NCBI RefSeq assembly: GCF_007293315.1 | Contig: NZ_VLXZ01000015.1 | Span: 1-64,000, forward strand | DNA length: 64,000 bases | Source: Alkalicoccobacillus porphyridii | Lineage (GTDB): Bacteria; Bacillota; Bacilli; Bacillales; Bacillaceae_D | Reading direction: 5' to 3' | The notes under the pieces: generated by a model | Seen by the model: only the letters and a program-made list of their open reading frames with translations | The model's database searches: none | Told to the model about the DNA's origin: nothing | Position numbers and translations under genes: made by a program | Part shown: piece after piece, positions 37,520-47,677 of the stretch | How positions within the stretch are numbered: the stretch's first letter is position 1 | How the letters are laid out: each line of letters opens with the position of its first letter

Positions 37520-38587
37520 ATGAAAAAAATCGTATTTACAGGTGGCGGCTCTGCTGGTCATGTTACCCCGAACCTAGCCATCATGGAACAGCTAGATCGT
37601 ACAGAGTGGGATATTGCTTATATTGGCTCCCATAATGGAATAGAAAAAGAACTCATTCATAGAACCGATATTCCCTACCATCCCATTTCAAGCGGTAAAC
37701 TAAGACGTTATATCGATAGAAAAAATGCAACAGACGTTTTTCGAGTGGTTAAAGGAATATTTGATGCACGAAAGGTACTAAAAAAGCTTAAACCGGACCT
37801 CGTTTTCTCAAAGGGAGGCTTTGTCACTGTGCCCGTTGTGATCGCTGCATCCAGCTTAAAGATCCCGGTTTTTTTACATGAAAGTGATTTGACTCCTGGT
37901 TTGGCAAATAAAATCGCTCAACGCTTCACCACTCGTATTTTTACTTCATTTGATGAAGCGGCCGCTCATTTCCCGGCAGATAAAACAACAGCGATTGGAT
38001 CGCCTATTCGTAAAGCTTTGTTAGAGGGCCGTGTGGAAAAGGGCTTGAACTATTTGGGCTTTCACAAAAGCGTGCCAGTATTAACAATTATGGGTGGGAG
38101 CTTAGGGTCTAAGGCTGTTAATGACGCTGTACGAATAGCATTGCCTGAGCTTCTGTCTCGATTCCAAATTGTGCATCTATGCGGGAAGGGACATCTTGAT
38201 CCAAGCCTTTCCAACCATAGTGGTTACAAGCAATTTGAGTATGTACATGATGAATTACCAGATGTACTGGCGGCCACCGATTATGTGGTGACTCGCGGTG
38301 GATCTAATGCTATTTTTGAGTTTCTCGCATTAAAGAAACCAATGCTTATTATTCCTCTATCCCGCGCTCAAAGCCGTGGTGATCAGATTTTAAATGCGCA
38401 GTCATTTGAACGAAAAGGCTACAGCATTACTCTTGAGGAAGAGATGCTTACATCTGAAAGCTTGCTTGAACAACTGATTGAGCTTAAAGAGAAGGAAGCG
38501 AGCTTTAAACAAAGCATGACGGACGCCCAAGATACGGATGCTATTCAACAGATCCTTTCTGAAATTGATAAGTACACAACGAAGTAA
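37520..38587 (+). CDS. murG: MurG-type UDP-GlcNAc:lipid I N-acetylglucosaminyltransferase
   Basis: Family GT28 enzyme of 355 residues. N-terminal [13 protein letters not shown] (8-20) is the MurG G-loop; [35 protein letters not shown] and the C-terminal [23 protein letters not shown] complete the set. It makes lipid II from lipid I. The essential murG usually lies in the dcw cluster, so this is probably a second copy, as with murG2 of B. cereus. It is on the opposite strand from its neighbors, inserted between yabM and spoVT, with start ATG after AAGGAG. Confidence 0.88.
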   Translation: MKKIVFTGGGSAGHVTPNLAIMEQLDRTEWDIAYIGSHNGIEKELIHRTDIPYHPISSGKLRRYIDRKNATDVFRVVKGIFDARKVLKKLKPDLVFSKGGFVTVPVVIAASSLKIPVFLHESDLTPGLANKIAQRFTTRIFTSFDEAAAHFPADKTTAIGSPIRKALLEGRVEKGLNYLGFHKSVPVLTIMGGSLGSKAVNDAVRIALPELLSRFQIVHLCGKGHLDPSLSNHSGYKQFEYVHDELPDVLAATDYVVTRGGSNAIFEFLALKKPMLIIPLSRAQSRGDQILNAQSFERKGYSITLEEEMLTSESLLEQLIELKEKEASFKQSMTDAQDTDAIQQILSEIDKYTTK

Positions 38588-38676
38588 GACTGTGTCCAAG
38601 TTTATGTATAAATAAACCTGAGGATTTTATGATAGAGGCGACTCATCATTCGTCCTTCGCTTCCAAAATAACCATC

Positions 38677-38724
38677 AAAAAAACCGTTTATCAGTAGGTA
38701 TCTCCCTCTGATAAACGGTTTTTT
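38677..38724. terminator. Bidirectional terminator between murG-type gene and spoVT
   Basis: AAAAAACCGTTTATCAG and CTGATAAACGGTTTTTT form a perfect stem of at least 16 bp around a short loop. A and T runs at the ends serve both convergent genes. Confidence 0.92.
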
Positions 38725-38728
38725 ACTT

Positions 38729-39265
38729 CTATTCCATTTGCCTAGCCAAAAAGCTCGCAGCCGTTTCGGCCATTTTTTGTTCTAATGCGCCGTTAAGTGG
38801 TTGCTCTTTATTAAATATAATGACCGTTCCTATCGGGTCCCCATTGGCAATAATCGGGGCAATCACAAAGCCTTTATAATGATCATGGTGCTCACTAACT
38901 AGATTATATTCTCCTGGATTCGACTCCAATTTGGTCGATCTTTGCTCCATCGCTGTTTCCACAACCTCACCGATGGCCTTACTTGAAAATTCCTTTTTGG
39001 ATGCCCCTGAAACGGCAATAAAAGTATCTCGATCTGAAATAAGTACATGGTGGTTAAGACTGCCATACAAAGCTTCAGCATATTCCTTTGCGAAATCACC
39101 AAGCTCAGAGATAGGTGAATACTTCTTCAAAATCACTTCACCGTCACGGTCGACAAAAATCTCTAACGGATCCCCCTCGCGAATTCGTAAGGTTCTACGA
39201 ATTTCTTTTGGTATAACCACCCTTCCAAGATCATCAATACGTCTTACAATTCCAGTAGCTTTCAT
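38729..39265 (-). CDS. spoVT: Stage V sporulation protein T
   Basis: Forespore regulator that modulates sigma-G-dependent genes. It has 178 residues: an N-terminal AbrB/SpoVT swapped-hairpin domain (MKATGIVRRIDDLGRVVIPKEIR, in part 1-23, to about 50) and a C-terminal GAF domain (about 55-178). The size matches the B. subtilis protein. A sigma-G-type promoter is visible upstream, consistent with its known control in the forespore. Confidence 0.97.
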   Translation of the reverse strand: MKATGIVRRIDDLGRVVIPKEIRRTLRIREGDPLEIFVDRDGEVILKKYSPISELGDFAKEYAEALYGSLNHHVLISDRDTFIAVSGASKKEFSSKAIGEVVETAMEQRSTKLESNPGEYNLVSEHHDHYKGFVIAPIIANGDPIGTVIIFNKEQPLNGALEQKMAETAASFLARQME

Positions 39266-39334
39266 GCTGTTTCCTCACTTTCAATGGTGTAATCCCTGGA
39301 CTTTCTTCTCTAACATTCAGGCTCGGGTTACGAA

Positions 39335-39364
39335 TAGTATTTGTCTACAAACAAGAACTATTCC
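39335..39364 (-). promoter_or_regulatory. sigma-G-type promoter of spoVT
   Basis: On the minus strand GGAATA (39359-39364) and AATACTA (39335-39341) are 17 bases apart. This fits the sigma-G consensus TGAATA/CATACTA well. In B. subtilis spoVT is sigma-G dependent. Confidence 0.7.
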
Positions 39365-39430
39365 CCAATTTTTGAATTTGTTTGAGTGTATTGGATTCAT
39401 TAGCCATTCTGTAAGGAGTGAGCGTTTCAT

Positions 39431-42400
39431 TTAAGAAGCAGGCGTGGCTTCTGTGTTTTTCTTAGAGCTAGGAATGGCATCTACGGCCTTTTCAATTATG
39501 GTAAGAAGGTCTTCGTTTGTTAAACGTCTTGATTTAATGACTATTTTTATCTTTTGACCCTCTGTGCCAAGTGATACCTCGCGCCCTAAGGCATTCACAA
39601 GCTCAAATAGCTTGCTTCCATCCATCTGCTTACTACTTTCTTCGGTTAAAAGAACCGTCACTTGATCCTTGCTTTCTGTGATTTTCTCAATACGTTCCTG
39701 ATCGGCAATCATCTTAATCTTTGTTAATCGGAATAAATCCTGAACCTCTTGAGGATACTCCCCAAAACGATCAAACATTTCATCCTTTAGATCTCTTAAT
39801 TCTTGAACATCCTCTATCGCTTTAAATCGCTTATACATCTCGATTTTTTGCTTCGCGTCGGTAATATAAGCTTCTGGAATATACGCATCAATCTTCACAT
39901 CAAGCTCTGTTTGGAATGGTGGCTCCGTAGGCTTCTCACCCTTACGTTCTTCAATGGCTTCCTTCAGCATTTGCGAGTACAAGTCAAATCCAACAGACTC
40001 GATAAAGCCATGCTGCTGAGCACCTAACAGATTCCCTGCCCCACGAATGGTTAAGTCTCTCATCGCAATTTTGAAACCAGAGCCTAGCTCTGTAAATTCT
40101 TTAATCGCCTGCAGTCTTTTCTCTGCAACCTCTGTGAGCACCTTATCACGTTGGTAGGTGAAATAAGCATACGCCACACGATTAGATCGACCAACTCGCC
40201 CGCGAATCTGATAGAGCTGAGACAGACCCATTTTATCTGCATTATAGATAAAGAGTGTATTAACATTCGGTATATCCACCCCGGTTTCAATAATCGTGGT
40301 TGTTACAAGAACGTCGCTTTCTCCCTCAAGGAAATCAAGCATGATAGATTCAAGCTCTCTTTCATTCATTTGACCATGGGCAAAGCTTACTTTTGCATCA
40401 GGGACTAGCATGGATATCTTCTCAGACATACGTTCAATATCCTCCACACGATTATAAAGGAAGTAAACCTGTCCACCTCTAGCCATCTCACGTTCAATCG
40501 CTTCTCGAACAAGTGATTCATTAAATTCAACCACATAGGTCTGTACAGGAAAACGGTTTTCCGGTGGCGTCTCAATTACAGATAAATCGCGCACACCAAG
40601 CATCGACATATGTAGAGTTCGTGGAATAGGCGTAGCTGTTAAGGTGAGAACATCAATGTTTGTTTTTAACTGCTTAATTTTTTCTTTGTGTGTTACCCCA
40701 AATCGTTGCTCCTCGTCCACAATTAATAGACCAAGGTCTTTAAACACAACATCCTTAGATAACAGTCGATGAGTTCCCACAATTAAATCGACCGATCCTG
40801 CTTTTACACCTTTCAGTGTTTCGTTCTGCTCCTTACGTGAACGGAAGCGACTAAGAACCCCGATATTAATAGGAAATTCAGAAAAACGTTCCATAATTGT
40901 CTCATAGTGCTGCTGTGCAAGAATGGTTGTGGGCACTAAGATGGCCACTTGCTTGCCATCCATAATCGCTTTGAAAGCAGCACGTATCGCGACTTCCGTC
41001 TTTCCATAACCCACATCACCACAAAGAAGACGGTCCATTGGACGGATTCGTTCCATGTCCTTTTTAATTTCTTCTGCAGCTCTGAGCTGGTCTTCTGTCT
41101 CAGCGTATTGGAAGGATGTTTCAAATTCACGCTGTTCATGACTATCCTTCGTGAAAGCGTGTCCCTTACTTGCTTCGCGTTCTGCATATAGCTTAATCAA
41201 GTCATCAGCAATATCTTCTACAGAGGATTGAACCTTACGCTTTACCTTTTTCCAATCGCTTCCTCCAAGTGCATAGATTTTTGGATTCTTCTCTTCTGAA
41301 CCCACATATTTCTGCACTTGATCAATTTGATCAACTGGGACATAAAGCTTATCATTGGCTGCATACCGAAGATGCAAGTAATCCTTATGAAGTCCATTTA
41401 TCTCAAGAGTTTCAATTCCAAGATATTTTCCTATCCCATGATTGGTGTGAACAATTAAGTCACCAACCTTCAACTCGGAATAGCTCTTAATTCGCTCAGC
41501 ATTGGTCAGCTTCTGGCGTCGTTGTGGACGTTTCGTCTGCTTTGTGAAAACCTCTTCCTCTGTTAGTACCACTAATTTCTGTAATGGCAGCTCAAATCCG
41601 GAGTGCAGCTGCCCCTGCATAATGTTAATCGTTCCGGCAGTCAGTTCTGTTGAACGATCCACCAGATGTGTTTCAATTTGCTCATCCTCCAAGTTAAGAG
41701 CTAGTCGATCTGCCCGCTCTTTTGTACCCGCAACAAATAACACCGCATAGCCAGCTTTTTTCCAGCGTTTAACCTCTGACTCAAGCAGTTGCATTTGCCC
41801 ATGGAAATTCTGCATGGATTTGCAATTAAAATTAACTACATTTTGAGGTGAAGTGGATGGTACATGCTTTAAGAAAAGGGACAGATATAAAATCGGCTGT
41901 TTACCTTTTTGCAGCTGCGAAAGAACGTCTAATGACATGACCACATCGTGGACAAGATCACCGCTCTCAATTAGCGACAAGCTCCAATCGGTTTCCTCCT
42001 TCTGCAAACTGTCAGCCATTTCCTTTACCCGGCTCATCTCATCAATAATAATCAATGAATCTTCAGACATATAGCTTAATAACGTCTCTGGCTCTGTATA
42101 ATAAAAGGACATGTACTTGTACATTCCTTCAAAGCTGGTGCGTTGCTTAAGCTTGTCTATATCAGAGGAAATCTTTTGATCTAGGAGTGCCCGTGTTGTT
42201 TTAGAGGACACTCGTTTTAAGGTATTTGCAAGCTGCTGCTCCAATTGATTCGCCGCATGCAAAAAGTGCTCATCTTGAAGGATGATTTCTTCTGCTGGGC
42301 CAATCTTAAGCTCCGTGATATTTTCAAGTGATCGTTGCGTATCCAAAGCAAATGTACGAATGGAGTCAATTTCTGTATCAAATAACTCAATGCGAACAGG

Positions 42401-42973
42401 GTTAGGTTCTGTGAGCGGATACAAATCGATGATCCCCCCACGCACACTGATTTCACCTGGAGCTGAGACCATATCAACACGTCGATAGCCTATTCGTATT
42501 AGCTTTGTCAGCAACGAATCAATGGATGTAATATCCGATCCCGTTTGAAAGGAATAGGAGCTACTCATCCATAGTTCTTTTGGTGGTAGAAGCCTTCTGA
42601 CTCCAGCTAACGGAGCTACAATTACACCAGAAAATCCTTCTGTTAATGTATTTAATACATCTAATCGTTGCGCCTTCATCTCAGGACTGGCTACAGCTAT
42701 TTCAGCAGAAATTAGCTCATTCACTGGGTAGAGATATACATGCTCTTCACCAAGAAGGTCGGTTAGATCTTCACAGATTTTTTGAGCCTGAAATAAATTG
42801 TGGGTAATAATTAGTTGGTTTTTTTTCGTCTCACGAAATAAAGAAGCCATCGCCAATGTCCGGGATGAACCTGTCAGCCCGGTAATTAACTGTTCCTTAA
42901 TACTCGCATCTAAACTGGTAGAAACGGAGTGAAACTCCTGGCTACTACTAAAATACGATTGCAATCCTAACAT
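39431..42973 (-). CDS. mfd: Transcription-repair coupling factor Mfd
   Basis: Removes RNA polymerase stalled at DNA lesions and recruits the UvrABC repair system. The 1180-residue protein has the UvrB-like N-terminal domain, the polymerase-interaction domain with VHTNHGIGKYLG (about 510), and a RecG-like translocase: GDVGYGKTEVA (Walker A, about 650), VDEEQRFG (Walker B) and RGRVGRSNRVAYAYF (motif VI). The TRCF C-terminal domain ends the protein. It lies downstream of fin, behind a terminator. Confidence 0.97.
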   Translation of the reverse strand: MLGLQSYFSSSQEFHSVSTSLDASIKEQLITGLTGSSRTLAMASLFRETKKNQLIITHNLFQAQKICEDLTDLLGEEHVYLYPVNELISAEIAVASPEMKAQRLDVLNTLTEGFSGVIVAPLAGVRRLLPPKELWMSSSYSFQTGSDITSIDSLLTKLIRIGYRRVDMVSAPGEISVRGGIIDLYPLTEPNPVRIELFDTEIDSIRTFALDTQRSLENITELKIGPAEEIILQDEHFLHAANQLEQQLANTLKRVSSKTTRALLDQKISSDIDKLKQRTSFEGMYKYMSFYYTEPETLLSYMSEDSLIIIDEMSRVKEMADSLQKEETDWSLSLIESGDLVHDVVMSLDVLSQLQKGKQPILYLSLFLKHVPSTSPQNVVNFNCKSMQNFHGQMQLLESEVKRWKKAGYAVLFVAGTKERADRLALNLEDEQIETHLVDRSTELTAGTINIMQGQLHSGFELPLQKLVVLTEEEVFTKQTKRPQRRQKLTNAERIKSYSELKVGDLIVHTNHGIGKYLGIETLEINGLHKDYLHLRYAANDKLYVPVDQIDQVQKYVGSEEKNPKIYALGGSDWKKVKRKVQSSVEDIADDLIKLYAEREASKGHAFTKDSHEQREFETSFQYAETEDQLRAAEEIKKDMERIRPMDRLLCGDVGYGKTEVAIRAAFKAIMDGKQVAILVPTTILAQQHYETIMERFSEFPINIGVLSRFRSRKEQNETLKGVKAGSVDLIVGTHRLLSKDVVFKDLGLLIVDEEQRFGVTHKEKIKQLKTNIDVLTLTATPIPRTLHMSMLGVRDLSVIETPPENRFPVQTYVVEFNESLVREAIEREMARGGQVYFLYNRVEDIERMSEKISMLVPDAKVSFAHGQMNERELESIMLDFLEGESDVLVTTTIIETGVDIPNVNTLFIYNADKMGLSQLYQIRGRVGRSNRVAYAYFTYQRDKVLTEVAEKRLQAIKEFTELGSGFKIAMRDLTIRGAGNLLGAQQHGFIESVGFDLYSQMLKEAIEERKGEKPTEPPFQTELDVKIDAYIPEAYITDAKQKIEMYKRFKAIEDVQELRDLKDEMFDRFGEYPQEVQDLFRLTKIKMIADQERIEKITESKDQVTVLLTEESSKQMDGSKLFELVNALGREVSLGTEGQKIKIVIKSRRLTNEDLLTIIEKAVDAIPSSKKNTEATPAS

Positions 42974-43082
42974 GTGGATCCCCCTGTTTCCTCAAACCTT
43001 TATAGAAGATTCAAGCACACTTCTATTTATTGCTACTCACTTGGTATCTATCTTATGCCTATAGCGACAGTAATTTGAATAG

Positions 43083-43111
43083 AAAAATGCTTTGGCTTAT
43101 TCTGCCAAAGC
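43083..43111 (-). terminator. Terminator after fin
   Basis: GCTTTGGC/GCCAAAGC 8-bp stem with a 7-base loop, followed by ATTTTTC on the minus strand, 25 bases past the fin stop. Confidence 0.8.
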
Positions 43112-43135
43112 TTGATGTATGGTTTGTCATTACAC

Positions 43136-43363
43136 TTACTGAATAAAATGATCGAGCTCGTGGAGGGTCGGGTTTGAGGCAAGTGCTTCCTGACAGTCCT
43201 CACATATTGCTCTCACATGTATATCACCGTTCTCCATATATGTCAATACTTCCTCTCGGTGATCGCTCTCTAAGTGATGTATACCTAACTCATTTGCTTG
43301 AACCGAATGTGTAAGCATGCCGAGTGGAAGCTGGCAATGTCTACAATGATAATAAACCGTCAT
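43136..43363 (-). CDS. fin: Anti-sigma-F factor Fin (YabK)
   Basis: Small forespore protein that inhibits sigma-F and helps the switch to sigma-G. It has 75 residues with two zinc-knuckle pairs, CRHC at 7-10 and CEDC at about 54-57. The family pattern YHCRHCQLPLG and SDHREEVLTYMENGDIHVRAICEDCQEAL (here in two parts) is intact. It lies between pth and mfd, as in B. subtilis, and a sigma-F/G-type promoter precedes it. Confidence 0.93.
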   Translation of the reverse strand: MTVYYHCRHCQLPLGMLTHSVQANELGIHHLESDHREEVLTYMENGDIHVRAICEDCQEALASNPTLHELDHFIQ

Positions 43364-43401
43364 ACTTGTTTCACCTCTTTTGCCCTTTTATTGCTTATGT
43401 T

Positions 43402-43432
43402 TAGTATAAGCATTGGCAAAAGCAGCTATACA
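43402..43432 (-). promoter_or_regulatory. sigma-F/sigma-G-type promoter of fin
   Basis: TGTATA (43427-43432) and TATACTA (43402-43408) lie 18 bases apart on the minus strand, close to the sigma-G form TGMATA/MATACTA and compatible with sigma-F. fin is known to be transcribed by both factors in B. subtilis. Confidence 0.65.
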
Positions 43433-43438
43433 GGTATG

Positions 43439-43996
43439 TTAGTTAAATGCATTCATGACTTCAAGAAATGGCTTATCAAACCAAGCTTCAATCGCTTTAG
43501 AAGATTGTTCAATGGATGACTGAACAGCTTCCCTCTCATCGGGACGATATGTTCCTAAAACGTACGGAGTAATGCCCATTCCCGCTTCAGGGCGATCAAT
43601 GCCTACTCGAATACGATTAAATTCGTTTGTACCAAGATGGGCAATTAACGATTTCATTCCGTTATGACCACCGGCACTGCCTTTCTGACGAAGTCGTATC
43701 TTCCCTGTAGGTAAATCCATATCATCATATACAATGACCAAATCAGAAATCGGAATATCAAAATATTGTAATAACCCCGAGACGGATTCTCCTGACAGAT
43801 TCATATACGTAAGGGGTTTTAGTAGAATTATTTTTTCTCCATTATGGAGATACGTCCCATAGATACCTTTAAATTTTGATTGATTTAATTCAATCCCCAG
43901 CTCTTTAGCTGTGTAATCAATAATGTCAAACCCAATGTTATGTCTAGTCCCTGCGTATTTTGCGCCTGGATTCCCAAGACCTGCGATAACTTTCAT
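43439..43996 (-). CDS. pth: Peptidyl-tRNA hydrolase
   Basis: Releases tRNA from prematurely dropped peptidyl-tRNA; known as spoVC in B. subtilis. About 185 residues from the ATG at 43994-43996, chosen because MKVIAGLGNPG is the conserved start; a TTG seven codons upstream is also in frame. Asn9, His19 and the DDMDLPTGKIRLR aspartate near residue 92 form the active site, and GSAGGHNGMKS is the tRNA-binding segment. It follows ctc/rplY in the usual order. Confidence 0.96.
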   Translation of the reverse strand: MKVIAGLGNPGAKYAGTRHNIGFDIIDYTAKELGIELNQSKFKGIYGTYLHNGEKIILLKPLTYMNLSGESVSGLLQYFDIPISDLVIVYDDMDLPTGKIRLRQKGSAGGHNGMKSLIAHLGTNEFNRIRVGIDRPEAGMGITPYVLGTYRPDEREAVQSSIEQSSKAIEAWFDKPFLEVMNAFN

Positions 43997-44021
43997 ATCC
44001 TCCCTACTTCCTGACAATCGT

Positions 44022-44060
44022 ACTCCTCAAAAAGGTATAACCATTTCTGGCTATACCTTT
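44022..44060 (-). terminator. Terminator-like hairpin between rplY and pth
   Basis: AAAGGTATAGCC pairs with GGTTATACCTTT (6-base loop), followed on the minus strand by TT. It would reduce readthrough from rplY into pth. Confidence 0.6.
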
Positions 44061-44079
44061 GAAGATTCATCTATTTATA

Positions 44080-44736
44080 TTATTCTACACGTCCATCTTT
44101 GTTCTCGTCACGTCTTTCCTCTGTTGCTTCCACTTCTTCAGGAGATACATCCTCTGGTTCTTCGTCTCCCTCTTCTGGATCTGGCTCAACAGTTGGAGGT
44201 TGAACGGTAACAAGTGTTTCATCATCTTCACTCGTAACATCAACTGGTACATTTGCTTTAATGTCGGCAACTGTGATGCCATCACCGATATTTAGCTCGG
44301 ACACGTCAATGACTACCTCTTCAGGAATATCCGCTGGCAAACACTTCACGCTAAGTTCATGTTTAAGCTGTGCAAGGACGCCGCCTTCTTTTACTCCCGG
44401 TGCTTCGCCTTCTAAACGAACTGGTACATCCGCATCCATTTCGGACTTCATATCAACCTCAAAAAAGTCTATATGGACAAACGCATCCTTCAAAGGATCC
44501 GTTTGAACTTCTTGTACCATTACCTGATGCTTTTTGCCTCCACTAACCTCAAGAGAAAAGAGACCATTTCTTCCTACTTCACGAAGTGTTTTTAAGAAAT
44601 CTACACTTTCAACTGAGACAGGTGTAGATTCAGTTTTGCTACCGTAAAGTACTCCAGGTACAAATCCCGCATTACGGACCTTTCTCGTACCTGAACCTCT
44701 CATATCTGTGCGCTTTTCTGCTTTTAGTACTGCCAT
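44080..44736 (-). CDS. rplY: Ribosomal protein L25/Ctc (long TL5 form)
   Basis: Binds 5S rRNA in the large subunit; in Bacillus the protein Ctc is a general stress protein. About 218 residues: L25 domain (1-95, LKAEKRTDMRGSGTRKVR at the start), a second beta domain (96-185) and a very acidic tail rich in Glu/Asp-Pro. I choose the ATG at 44734-44736, 5-6 bases after AGAGGTGA. The tail is longer than in B. subtilis. A sigma-B promoter was not found. Confidence 0.93.
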   Translation of the reverse strand: MAVLKAEKRTDMRGSGTRKVRNAGFVPGVLYGSKTESTPVSVESVDFLKTLREVGRNGLFSLEVSGGKKHQVMVQEVQTDPLKDAFVHIDFFEVDMKSEMDADVPVRLEGEAPGVKEGGVLAQLKHELSVKCLPADIPEEVVIDVSELNIGDGITVADIKANVPVDVTSEDDETLVTVQPPTVEPDPEEGDEEPEDVSPEEVEATEERRDENKDGRVE

Positions 44737-44811
44737 AATTATCACCTCTGATTAGATTCCACTGTCTATATCCTATGTGTTCCCCTAAACATAACGTTTC
44801 AAACCGACTTT

Positions 44812-44842
44812 ACAAAAAAACAAAAGATTTAAGCTTTAAATC
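44812..44842 (-). terminator. Terminator after prs
   Basis: GATTTAAAGCTTAAATC, a 7-bp A/T-rich stem beginning at the prs stop codon, followed by TTTTGTTTTTTT on the minus strand. The stem is weak but the T run is long. Confidence 0.6.
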
Positions 44843-45791
44843 AATCAAAAAGAGTGCTGACGGAAGAGTGCTCATGCACACGTATAATTGCCTCAGCAAG
44901 TAGTGGCGCCACTGATAAAGAGGAAATCTTATCAATTTGTTGCTCTTCTTTAAGGGCAATGGTATTGGTCACAACTAACTCTTTAATCTTAGAATTACGA
45001 ATACGCTCAATCGCAGGTCCTGATAGCACAGGGTGTGTACAGCACGCGTATACTTCTTTGGCTCCATGCTCTACTAACGCGTTTGCAGCCAGCGTAATTG
45101 TACCAGCTGTATCAATAATATCATCTATAATGATTGCTGTTTTCCCTTCAATATTACCGACAATATTCATGACCTCTGATACATTGGGCTTTGGTCTTCT
45201 TTTATCAATAATAGCAATCGGTGTCTTTAAGCGATCAGCCATTTTTCTCGCACGCACTACACCACCATGATCCGGTGATACAACTACAACATCATCAAGC
45301 TTCTTAGCCTTAAAGTAATCTGATAGAATAGGTACGCCCATTAGTTGATCAACTGGAATATCAAAGAACCCTTGGATTTGTGTCGCATGCAGATCAACAG
45401 TTAACACACGTGTCGCTCCTGCTGTTTCAAGCAAGTTAGCAACCAGCTTAGCAGTAATTGGCTCACGAGCCCGTGCTTTGCGATCCTGACGACCATATCC
45501 GTAATAAGGAAGGACAATATTAATGGTACGAGCAGAAGCACGCTTTAGGGCATCAATCATGATTAAAAGCTCCATGATATGCTCGTTTGCCGGAGCAGAT
45601 GTGGATTGAATTAAATAGATATCACATCCACGAATACTTTCTTCAATGTTAATTTGAACTTCCCCATCGCTAAATCTCATCACGGAGTTTTTTCCTAAAG
45701 TAACACCGATGTTTTCAGTAATTTCTTGTGCTAAATCTTTATTTGAATTCAGTGTAAATACCTTTAAACTTGGATCACCGTACTGTGCCAT
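44841..45791 (-). CDS. prs: Ribose-phosphate pyrophosphokinase
   Basis: Makes PRPP from ribose 5-phosphate and ATP for nucleotide, histidine and tryptophan synthesis. It has 316 residues from the ATG at 45789-45791 behind GGAGGG; the open frame extends 34 codons upstream into glmU but without support. Motifs are [32 protein letters not shown], and the PRPP loop [11 protein letters not shown] at about 219-229. It follows glmU directly, and both feed precursors of envelope and nucleotides. Confidence 0.96.
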   Translation of the reverse strand: MAQYGDPSLKVFTLNSNKDLAQEITENIGVTLGKNSVMRFSDGEVQINIEESIRGCDIYLIQSTSAPANEHIMELLIMIDALKRASARTINIVLPYYGYGRQDRKARAREPITAKLVANLLETAGATRVLTVDLHATQIQGFFDIPVDQLMGVPILSDYFKAKKLDDVVVVSPDHGGVVRARKMADRLKTPIAIIDKRRPKPNVSEVMNIVGNIEGKTAIIIDDIIDTAGTITLAANALVEHGAKEVYACCTHPVLSGPAIERIRNSKIKELVVTNTIALKEEQQIDKISSLSVAPLLAEAIIRVHEHSSVSTLFD

Positions 45792-45822
45792 AATATTCGT
45801 TCCCTCCACATTAGTTCGTCTG

Positions 45823-47181
45823 CTAGTTTTTCTTATAATCATCCTTGTTGACTTGTCTGGCTCTCGCAATAGATAAAGCCTTACCGGGTACATCGTCTGT
45901 AATGGTAGACCCAGCTGCTACCAATGCATCTTTACCAATGTGAACAGGAGCAATTAAATTTGAGTTACTGCCAATGAAGGCCCCATCCTCAATCGTTGTT
46001 TTATGTTTGTTTATTCCATCATAATTAACCGTAATCGTTCCACAGCCTAAGTTTACATTCTCGCCAACTTCCGCATCACCTACATAGCTTAAATGCGCAG
46101 CCTTTGCCCCTTTAGCTAGTGAGGATTTCTTTACCTCTACAAAGTTGCCAATTCGAACCTCGGCTCCAAGCTCAGAGCCTGGTCTAATATGAGCAAAAGG
46201 ACCGATTGTTACGTTTTCAGCTACTGTGCTGTCGTGAATAACCGATTGACGAACTTCCACTCCATCGGAAACAAAGCTGTTCACAATCTCACTATTTGCT
46301 CCAATGATACAGTCCCGACCGATCGTAGTATTTCCTTGAATGGAGACACCAGGATGCACAACCGTATCCTGCCCAATGATAGCATTGGCAGAGATATACG
46401 TGTTGGCAGGATCCAGAATGGTTACCCCAGCTCTCATCCAACGCTCATTAATGCGCTGCTTCATTAAGGTTTCGGCATTCGCTAACGCTACTCTATCATT
46501 TACACCATATGTCTCCGAAAACTCCGGACTTTGATACGCTGCAATAATTTCTCCTTGTTTTTGAAGAATCTCAATCACATCTGGCAAGTAATACTCTCCT
46601 TGCGCGTTATCATTTCCTACTTCCTTTAGCGCTTTAAAAAGAAGTTCATTGTCAAAGCAATATGTGCTCGTATTTATTTCATTTACTAATCTTTCATCAT
46701 CTGTGGCGTCCTTATGCTCTACCACTCGTTGCACCAATCCATCCTCACCACGAATGACCCTGCCGTAACCACTCGGATCATCAGCAAGGGCCGTTAACAC
46801 AGTAATCTTGGCTTGTTGACTGTGATGCTCTTCAATCAGAGCAGTAATCGTTTCTTCGGTTAACAGTGGTGTATCCCCTGCTAAGACCACTGTAATACCC
46901 TTTTTATCCTTAAGAAGATCATCTGCTTGCAGGACAGCGTGTCCAGTTCCTAACTGTTCTGATTGAAGAACATAATGCATGTCTTCCCCGAGCTGTGCTT
47001 TGACAGCATCTGAACCATGACCTACTACAATAACAGTTTCTTCAAACCCAACTCGCCCAAGCATATCTGATACATGCTGTACCATTGGCTTGCCACAAAC
47101 TGGATGAAGTACTTTATAAAGCTTTGATTTCATACGCGTTCCTTGCCCCGCTGCTAAAATCACCGCATACCGATTACTCAT
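45823..47181 (-). CDS. glmU: GlmU, GlcN-1-P acetyltransferase/UDP-GlcNAc pyrophosphorylase
   Basis: Bifunctional enzyme that makes UDP-GlcNAc for peptidoglycan and teichoic acids; known as gcaD in B. subtilis. The 452-residue protein has an N-terminal nucleotidyltransferase domain with [18 protein letters not shown] (9-26) and a C-terminal left-handed beta-helix of hexapeptide repeats from about 250, including [11 protein letters not shown] and [17 protein letters not shown] lies just before the start ATG. It lies between spoVG and prs as usual. Confidence 0.97.
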   Translation of the reverse strand: MSNRYAVILAAGQGTRMKSKLYKVLHPVCGKPMVQHVSDMLGRVGFEETVIVVGHGSDAVKAQLGEDMHYVLQSEQLGTGHAVLQADDLLKDKKGITVVLAGDTPLLTEETITALIEEHHSQQAKITVLTALADDPSGYGRVIRGEDGLVQRVVEHKDATDDERLVNEINTSTYCFDNELLFKALKEVGNDNAQGEYYLPDVIEILQKQGEIIAAYQSPEFSETYGVNDRVALANAETLMKQRINERWMRAGVTILDPANTYISANAIIGQDTVVHPGVSIQGNTTIGRDCIIGANSEIVNSFVSDGVEVRQSVIHDSTVAENVTIGPFAHIRPGSELGAEVRIGNFVEVKKSSLAKGAKAAHLSYVGDAEVGENVNLGCGTITVNYDGINKHKTTIEDGAFIGSNSNLIAPVHIGKDALVAAGSTITDDVPGKALSIARARQVNKDDYKKN

Positions 47182-47301
47182 AGCTTCCTCCCCATCTTCT
47201 ATATCCCTTACGAATATATCCTAAATACCGGGTCATTTCAAGGAGAGATCGACCTATTTCAACAGGGATATATTGTTACATGAGATGAGTTTCGTTTGCA
47301 T

Positions 47302-47330
47302 CAAAAAAACCACTGCACAATCAGCAGTGG
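47302..47330 (-). terminator. Terminator after spoVG
   Basis: CCACTGC/GCAGTGG stem (47310-47316 with 47324-47330) with a 7-base loop and seven Ts on the minus strand. Confidence 0.88.
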
Positions 47331-47344
47331 CTAGCAGTCAACCG

Positions 47345-47638
47345 TTAGGACGCTCCCGCTTCTTCCAGAGATGCTTCTTCAGCTGCGCCAACGCGATCAA
47401 ATTCCTTTAAGACAGCATCTTGAATCTTGTCTCTGGTTTTAGATGAAATAGGGTGAGCAATATCTCTAAATTCACCCTCAGGAGTTCGTTTACTAGGCAT
47501 AGCTACAAACAAACCATTGTTCCCATCAATAACCCGAATGTCATGAACAACAAATTCAAAGTCCATTGTTATTGAAGCAATTGCCCTCATTCGGCCATCA
47601 GTCTGAACGCGGCGTAGTCTGACATCTGTGATTTCCAT
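47345..47638 (-). CDS. spoVG: SpoVG, RNA-binding sporulation/septation regulator
   Basis: A 97-residue protein, matching B. subtilis SpoVG. Its conserved [11 protein letters not shown] start, [22 protein letters not shown] core and [15 protein letters not shown] segment are intact. SpoVG affects asymmetric septation and, in several Firmicutes, binds RNA or DNA to tune gene expression. Start ATG (47636-47638) lies 9 bases after GGAGG; the longer open frame upstream covers the promoter and is rejected. A sigma-H promoter is visible. Confidence 0.97.
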   Translation of the reverse strand: MEITDVRLRRVQTDGRMRAIASITMDFEFVVHDIRVIDGNNGLFVAMPSKRTPEGEFRDIAHPISSKTRDKIQDAVLKEFDRVGAAEEASLEEAGAS

Positions 47639-47677
47639 GTAGCTATCCCTCCGTGAAATTCTTTTCTTGATACTACA

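Noticed and set aside
45792-45893. 34-codon N-terminal extension of prs
   Set aside because: It overlaps glmU, lacks a ribosome site, and the conserved protein starts at the ATG behind GGAGGG.
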